A stretch of DNA of 46,618 nucleotides from Bacteroidota bacterium (GTDB taxonomy: Bacteria > Bacteroidota > Bacteroidia > Chitinophagales > Chitinophagaceae): NCBI GenBank assembly GCA_005884665.1, contig VBAT01000017.1, positions 1-46,618 of the forward strand, read 5' to 3'. The notes under the pieces were generated by a model. The model was not told the DNA's origin, did not search any database, and saw only the letters and a program-made list of their open reading frames with translations. This document shows positions 43,283 through 46,618 of the stretch, one piece after another. A program made the position numbers and the translations under genes. Within the stretch, counting starts at the first letter, position 1, and every line of letters starts with the position of its first letter.

Positions 43283-43401
43283 GCCTGCTTGCCGGTCACC
43301 GGTCGCTTGCGCAATAGCTTCGTCCGACGCCAAAGGATCTGCCCGACGGCTGTTAGCGACGGGGCACGGCCAAAGCCTATGGCGACGGCTGGCAGGCAGG
43401 C
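43283..43401. repeat. GC-rich palindromic intergenic element
   Basis: The element starts GCCTGCTTGCCGGTC and ends GACGGCTGGCAGGCAGGC, which are near-complements. Inside are inverted words built on GTCCGACG, CGACGGC and GCGACGG. Base composition is much richer in G+C than its surroundings. The shorter element at 1862-1907 shares the GCCTGCC/GGCAGG ends. Confidence 0.6.
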
Positions 43402-43409
43402 CCTGTTTC

Positions 43410-43817
43410 TCATTCTCCAGGGCCCGGCCTGAATTTTTTCCGTCCTGACTTGATCTCTGATTGTTTCTTTTTTGATTCGAGCCTTTTTTCTTTGGAAGCT
43501 TTGCTTGACCTAGTGGGTACGCGTAGCTTTTTTTTCTTTAAAGCTTCGTTTACGAGTCGGTTGATCTTTTCGATCACCTCATCTTTGTTAGCCAGTTGGG
43601 TCCGGTGAACCTGTGATTTTACCTGGAGATAACCCTCCGATGTAATCCGGTTGGATAATTTTTCTTTTATGATCAGTTTTTGTTCATCGGTAAACAACGA
43701 AGAGCGTTCAACCGGCCAGGAACCTATTACAGCCGTTTCCACCTTATTTACATTTTGCCCGCCCTTGCCACCACTGCGGGTGGTTTGGAACTGGATTTCA
43801 GAAGAGAGGTTGATCAT
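43410..43817 (-). CDS. arfB: Ribosome-rescue peptidyl-tRNA hydrolase ArfB (YaeJ)
   Basis: ArfB frees stalled ribosomes at the end of mRNAs lacking a stop codon. It has 135 residues. The catalytic GGQ (19-21) sits in TTRSGGKGGQNVNKVETAV. The C-terminal tail is long and basic (RSSKASKEKRLESKKKQSEIK and following), which in this family enters the empty mRNA channel. Release-factor domain 1 and 2 are absent, which separates it from RF1/RF2. It lies in divergent order with dtd, across a 75-bp repeat gap. Confidence 0.95.
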   Translation of the reverse strand: MINLSSEIQFQTTRSGGKGGQNVNKVETAVIGSWPVERSSLFTDEQKLIIKEKLSNRITSEGYLQVKSQVHRTQLANKDEVIEKINRLVNEALKKKKLRVPTRSSKASKEKRLESKKKQSEIKSGRKKFRPGPGE

Positions 43818-43886
43818 GATGCTGGATGCTAGATGCCAGGCAGTAAAGTTAACAAGAATTCGTTATCCGGAATCCGGTAGTATCTT
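43818..43886. repeat. Short-word repeat sharing its word with the nadE gap
   Basis: GATGCTGGATGCTAGATGCC starts on the base next to the arfB start codon, and TTATCCGGAATCCGGTAGTATC stands near the dtd start. The words are the same as at 11652-11752. Again the element fills a divergent gap and ends next to the plus-strand start codon. Confidence 0.55.
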
Positions 43887-43892
43887 GCTTTC

Positions 43893-44345
43893 ATGCGCGC
43901 CGTAATACAAAGAGTCAGCAAAGCAAGTGTCACAATTGATGGGAAGGTCCATTCACAGATAGAGAGTGGATTGCTTGTATTACTTGGAATCGAGGACCCG
44001 GATACAGACGAAGATGTCGAGTGGTTAAGTGGAAAAATTGTCAACCTCCGGATATTCGACGATGAGAATGGCGTAATGAATGTTTCGGTTATTGATAAAA
44101 AGGGAGAGATACTGTTGGTTAGCCAGTTTACCCTTCATGCTTCGACCAAAAAAGGAAACCGACCGAGTTATATCAGGGCCAGCAAACCCGGTATCGCCAT
44201 ACCACTTTACGAAAAGATGATCCTGCAGCTTTCTAAGGACCTGGCTAAGCCGGTGAAAACTGGTGTATTTGGAGCAGATATGAAAGTGGAGCTATGCAAT
44301 GAAGGGCCGGTCACTATTGTCATCGATACCAGGAACAAAGAGTAG
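43893..44345 (+). CDS. dtd: D-aminoacyl-tRNA deacylase
   Basis: DTD removes D-amino acids, and glycine mischarged on tRNA-Ala, from tRNA. The 150 residues match the family. The cross-subunit Gly-cisPro type and other signatures are present: MRAVIQRVSKASVTI at the N-terminus, GLLVLLGIEDPDT, LLVSQFTLHASTKKGNRPSY (SQFTL motif) and the C-terminal NEGPVTIVIDT (NxGPVT motif). A weak promoter box TATCTTGC lies just upstream. It neighbours arfB and, further on, a MazG-like gene and glyS. Confidence 0.96.
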   Translation: MRAVIQRVSKASVTIDGKVHSQIESGLLVLLGIEDPDTDEDVEWLSGKIVNLRIFDDENGVMNVSVIDKKGEILLVSQFTLHASTKKGNRPSYIRASKPGIAIPLYEKMILQLSKDLAKPVKTGVFGADMKVELCNEGPVTIVIDTRNKE

Positions 44346-44381
44346 TGATCCTTTCGGTCAAACCTTACAGTAGTGAATTGT

Positions 44382-44702
44382 TTACTGGATCCCGATCTTT
44401 TCTGTAAAAGGTTTCATCCCATCGAGCTGGATCATCACAAAAAAATACTTCTCGTTAACATTAACATTAAAGGTATAAGTGGAAGCATTTATTTCCTGTT
44501 GCTCAACAATCCGGTGGCCGCTGGCCGTCCAAACCATAATGCTTTTGATATTCTTCCCGCTCTTAACTGTTATCTGTTTGCCCGATGTGAGTATTTTATA
44601 TGGTTTGGGTTCTTTTGGAGGAGCTGGCAAAGGCTGTGAATAGGACAACACAGCTAAGCAGGCGACAACAATAACTGTCATGAGTCTACGGACAACTCTC
44701 AT
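44382..44702 (-). CDS. Short exported protein resembling a stand-alone type IX sorting domain
   Basis: 106 residues. A signal peptide (about 1-23, VIVVACLAVLSYSQ) and a Pro/Lys-rich linker precede about 70 residues of beta-strands: GKQITVKSGKNIKSIMVWTA, then SGHRIVEQQEINASTYTFNV and EKYFFVMIQLDGMKPFTEKI. The order, with S-I-x-V-W/D-x-x-G-x-x-I/V and a terminal K-I-x-x, follows type A sorting domains. However, no cargo precedes it. It may be a type IX accessory, a decoy or a truncated cargo. It converges on dtd and is divergent from the MazG-like gene. Confidence 0.6.
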   Translation of the reverse strand: MRVVRRLMTVIVVACLAVLSYSQPLPAPPKEPKPYKILTSGKQITVKSGKNIKSIMVWTASGHRIVEQQEINASTYTFNVNVNEKYFFVMIQLDGMKPFTEKIGIQ

Positions 44703-44826
44703 AGAATACCAAATTTGGTTTTGAATGAATTGGTTTTATAGCTTCAAAAAGGTAGTAGGAATGGGGACGGGTCGCTAAAACGACAATAATCATGCTATAT
44801 TGCAATCATTCTCTAAAAACTTTGTT

Positions 44827-45153
44827 ATGACTATTGCCGATGCCCAGCAACAGGTGGATCAATGGATCAAAGCAGTTGGTGTCCGTTATTTCAGTGAACT
44901 GACAAATATGGTTATCCTTACCGAAGAGGTGGGTGAGTTGGCCCGGCTTATAGCCCGCAAATATGGTGACCAGTCATTCAAAGAATCTGATAAAGACAAA
45001 GACCTGGGCGATGAAATGGCTGATGTACTATGGGTATTGATCTGCCTGGCCAACCAGACGGGTGTTGATTTGACCGAAGCCCTGCATAAGAACTTTGAAA
45101 AGAAAAATAAACGGGATGCGGAACGACATCAGCAGAATGAGAAGCTGAAATGA
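44827..45153 (+). CDS. MazG-like nucleotide pyrophosphohydrolase
   Basis: 108 residues from ATG 44827 (MTIADAQQQVDQWIK). An in-frame TTG at 44800 would add nine residues. The all-alpha NTP-PPase fold is clear, with metal ligands in MVILTEEVGELARLIARKYG (ExxE) and DLGDEMADVLWVLICLANQ (ExxD). Such enzymes hydrolyse NTPs or damaged nucleotides to monophosphate and pyrophosphate, as house-cleaning. The promoter box is TATATTGC, just upstream. It sits near arfB, dtd and glyS. Confidence 0.93.
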   Translation: MTIADAQQQVDQWIKAVGVRYFSELTNMVILTEEVGELARLIARKYGDQSFKESDKDKDLGDEMADVLWVLICLANQTGVDLTEALHKNFEKKNKRDAERHQQNEKLK

Positions 45154-45306
45154 AGTTTATGTAGCGATGCCTGCCTTTTTTCAATGCAGTGAAAGAATAC
45201 AATGAAAGCCATCAGCGATTGGCCGATTCGTTGGATGTGAAAAGAAAAAAAGCAATGTTATGCCTGACGAATTGACATTAATAATTATCTATTCAGATTG
45301 CAACTG

Positions 45307-45432
45307 ATGATAATTGGAAACGATCAAAAAAGAGTTTTTATAAGAGGCGATTGTAAAGAACAGTCCTGCACGGCTAAAAGAGGAGGTATTGTTGCTGGGA
45401 ATTGGAAACAGCATTTATTGATGGAAATTTAG
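45307..45432 (+). pseudogene. Fragment resembling the C-terminus of DinD/Bro-type proteins
   Basis: A 41-codon frame ending CTAKRGGIVAGNWKQHLLME. The AKRGGIVAGN stretch resembles the AKKGGxVAGNARKxLE motif near the end of BRO-N/DinD-like proteins. No N-terminal domain precedes it in frame. Small size and family resemblance only; this is a weak call. Confidence 0.25.
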
Positions 45433-45634
45433 CATACGATGGGCTCCTGTTTTATTTATGTCTTCATAAATTTAAGTTTTAAGGCACATGAACCGTCTGG
45501 AATGAATGACGAGGGGTAGGTGTGCTGAGCGGTGTTTTTCAAAAGTAGTCACATATTAAAAGAGCCTTGCAACATAAACTTGCATTGATTGTGACATTTT
45601 TCAAGCAGGTTCTTTTTTCAAATAAACCGAAGTT

Positions 45635-45739
45635 TTAGCCTTTGGCTATTGGTCCATCAAGTCTTAGCCCTGTTGGGCCCGCCCCGCCCCCGCCTCCACC
45701 GCCGTTGCCTATCGCAAAAACTAAGCAATAAGCAACCAT
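45635..45739 (-). CDS. Possible 34-residue glycine-rich peptide
   Basis: From ATG 45739: a hydrophobic start (MVAYCLVFAIGN), seven glycines, then AGPTGLRLDGPIAKG. The frame also remains open for about 20 codons upstream. Nothing supports expression. It could be the 3' end of a larger lost gene. Confidence 0.2.
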   Translation of the reverse strand: MVAYCLVFAIGNGGGGGGGAGPTGLRLDGPIAKG

Positions 45740-46010
45740 TGCCCTTGCATAAAGATTAGTGTATCCAATATACAAGCAACAGGTCTTTGGCAAACTAATT
45801 CAATTCAGTTCTCACGAATACAGAAGCTTGCAAGATCGGGACGGCCGACTAAAATTCATACATGGATTTCAAATATCACACATCACAAAAGCGAAACCAT
45901 GAGAAAAAAACAAAAAGAAACGGGAATAAAACAAGGAATAAACGGGGAAAAACACAGCCTTCGTGTAATCGGTCGAAGAATTAACCCTGACTACTTCTTA
46001 TTGCTTGTTC

Positions 46011-46027
46011 CTATCCCCTGGGGATAG
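46011..46027. repeat. Perfect 17-nt palindrome
   Basis: CTATCCCC-T-GGGGATAG, exact arms of 8 bp with one central base, 117 bp before the glyS box. It may be an operator for an unseen regulator or a chance palindrome. No second copy was noticed in the window. Confidence 0.4.
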
Positions 46028-46143
46028 CCGCTCTCCAGCTTCTTTTTTATTTCGATAATTTTTTGCGGAGGGATCATAAAATTGCCGGCTGTTCAGCTGG
46101 AAGATAATACTGTTTCTTCTCCTGCTATAAATTTCAGTTCTGT

Positions 46144-46151
46144 TATCTTTG
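46144..46151 (+). promoter_or_regulatory. Bacteroidota -7 box of glyS, start codon 6 nt away
   Basis: TATCTTTG matches TAnnTTTG exactly and the ATG is at 46158. As for nadC and nadE, the mRNA would be leaderless or nearly so. Confidence 0.6.
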
Positions 46152-46157
46152 CCGCCT

Positions 46158-46618
46158 ATGGCAAACGACAGTAATAAGTTCCAGGCGATAATCTCTCATT
46201 GCAAAGAATACGGTTTCATTTTCCCGTCCAGCGAAATATATGACGGGCTGCAGGCAGTTTATGATTATGGCCAGTGGGGCAGTGAGCTTAAAAAGAATAT
46301 CAAGGATTATTGGTGGGAAAGTATGACCCGTATGCATGAAAACATTGTTGGTATCGACGCGGCAATTTTCATGCACCCGACTACCTGGAAAGCAAGCGGG
46401 CATGTTGATAATTTCAACGATCCGATGATCGACAACAAAGACAGCAAGAAAAGATACCGCGTAGATCACCTGATCGAAGGACATGCAGAAATGATGGAGA
46501 AAGACGGAAGGGTTGATGAAGCTAAAGCCCTGATCGATTCTATGGAGAAACTAGTAGCGAAAGATGATTTTGAAGGGTTGAGAAAACTGATATCGGATTA
46601 TGGAATCAAATGCCCGAT
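46158..46618 (+). CDS. glyS: Glycyl-tRNA synthetase, 5' part; cut off by the window
   Basis: Charges tRNA-Gly in the cytoplasm. The first 153 codons are present, against about 490 in full-length members. It is the eukaryotic/archaeal-like homodimeric class II form: IISHCKEYGFIFPSSEIYDG, then YDYGQWGSELKKNIKDYWWE, and HPTTWKASGHVDNFNDPMID, where class II motif 1 and the glycine-site residues are found. The start is ATG 46158, with MANDSNKF before the domain. No upstream gene lies near enough to be cotranscribed. Confidence 0.96.
   Translation, partial: MANDSNKFQAIISHCKEYGFIFPSSEIYDGLQAVYDYGQWGSELKKNIKDYWWESMTRMHENIVGIDAAIFMHPTTWKASGHVDNFNDPMIDNKDSKKRYRVDHLIEGHAEMMEKDGRVDEAKALIDSMEKLVAKDDFEGLRKLISDYGIKCP

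Larger units (their letters stand above)
45154..46157. other. Non-genic kilobase with decayed reading frames
   Basis: No gene of normal length is supported. Open fragments are FFNAVKEYNESHQRLADSL (about 45180-45240), the 41-codon frame at 45307-45432, and a Gly-rich minus-strand frame at 45635-45739. Also present are a palindrome at 46011-46027 and the glyS promoter near 46144. Base composition changes abruptly (AT-rich to 45600, a GC-rich Pro/Gly coding-like patch near 45675-45710). This suggests eroded genes rather than an ordinary spacer. Confidence 0.5.

Noticed and set aside
1..46618. tRNA genes, CRISPR arrays, integrases or complete insertion sequences
   Set aside because: No cloverleaf, no spaced direct repeats and no transposase motif were seen. 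The tandem words in gaps are too short and irregular for CRISPR.

Overview
The window looks like a chromosomal segment of a Bacteroidota bacterium, most likely family Chitinophagaceae. The signs are a GldB gliding lipoprotein, a type IX secretion C-terminal sorting domain, TAnnTTTG promoter boxes, a DUF5686 receptor-like protein, a Thermus-type isocitrate dehydrogenase with a C-terminal extension, a eukaryotic-type glycyl-tRNA synthetase, and many lipoproteins with little Shine-Dalgarno signal. I see no tRNA, rRNA, CRISPR array, intact insertion sequence or prophage. The placement rests on gene content, not on a search.

Left part (1-6130, mostly minus strand): the 5' two thirds of uvrC coupled to a lipoprotein gene; an ECF sigma factor followed by what should be one dual-membrane anti-sigma/beta-barrel protein but is split into two overlapping frames; a haem-binding CxxCH protein; and gpmI. 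Next (6300-13960) come a DUF4783 protein, nadC, an eIF1/SUI1-like factor with a 57-codon membrane-protein gene directly behind it, a YjdI-type ferredoxin, icd, apaG, gldB, nadE and a lipocalin-like lipoprotein. From 14140 to 18111 there is a compact MoxR / DUF58 / BatD-like / BatA operon that lacks batB, batC and batE. It is followed by rsgA, two small unknowns, a gamma-carbonic anhydrase, a class III aminotransferase and the glycerol operon glpK-glpD-glpF on the minus strand.

The most system-like region is 29267-35711. A winged-helix regulator lies between two copies of a near-identical palindrome, TACTTTGWAATACAAAGTR, each only 6-9 bp before a start codon. Behind it run ten tightly packed genes for membrane proteins, a cobalamin-type radical SAM enzyme, diacylglycerol/undecaprenol kinase, DUF1361 and CreD, ending at a strong terminator. 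I read this as an autoregulated envelope-remodelling operon. Then come a 1116-residue TolB-propeller/Omp85-like surface protein, a metallo-beta-lactamase-fold hydrolase, a polysaccharide flippase, a type IX cargo protein, and a translation-quality group (arfB, dtd, MazG-like, glyS) that runs off the right edge.

A second theme is intergenic. At least nine gaps hold short-word repeats: a word of 6-14 nt is reiterated with slips and usually returns in inverted form, so the gap can fold into a long imperfect hairpin. The word differs from gap to gap, except that the gldB/nadE and arfB/dtd gaps share one. Two GC-rich gaps hold a different palindromic repeat built on GCCTGCC...GGCAGG. One clear pseudogene (26390-26680, with an in-frame TAA) and a decayed non-genic kilobase (45154-46157) complete the picture.
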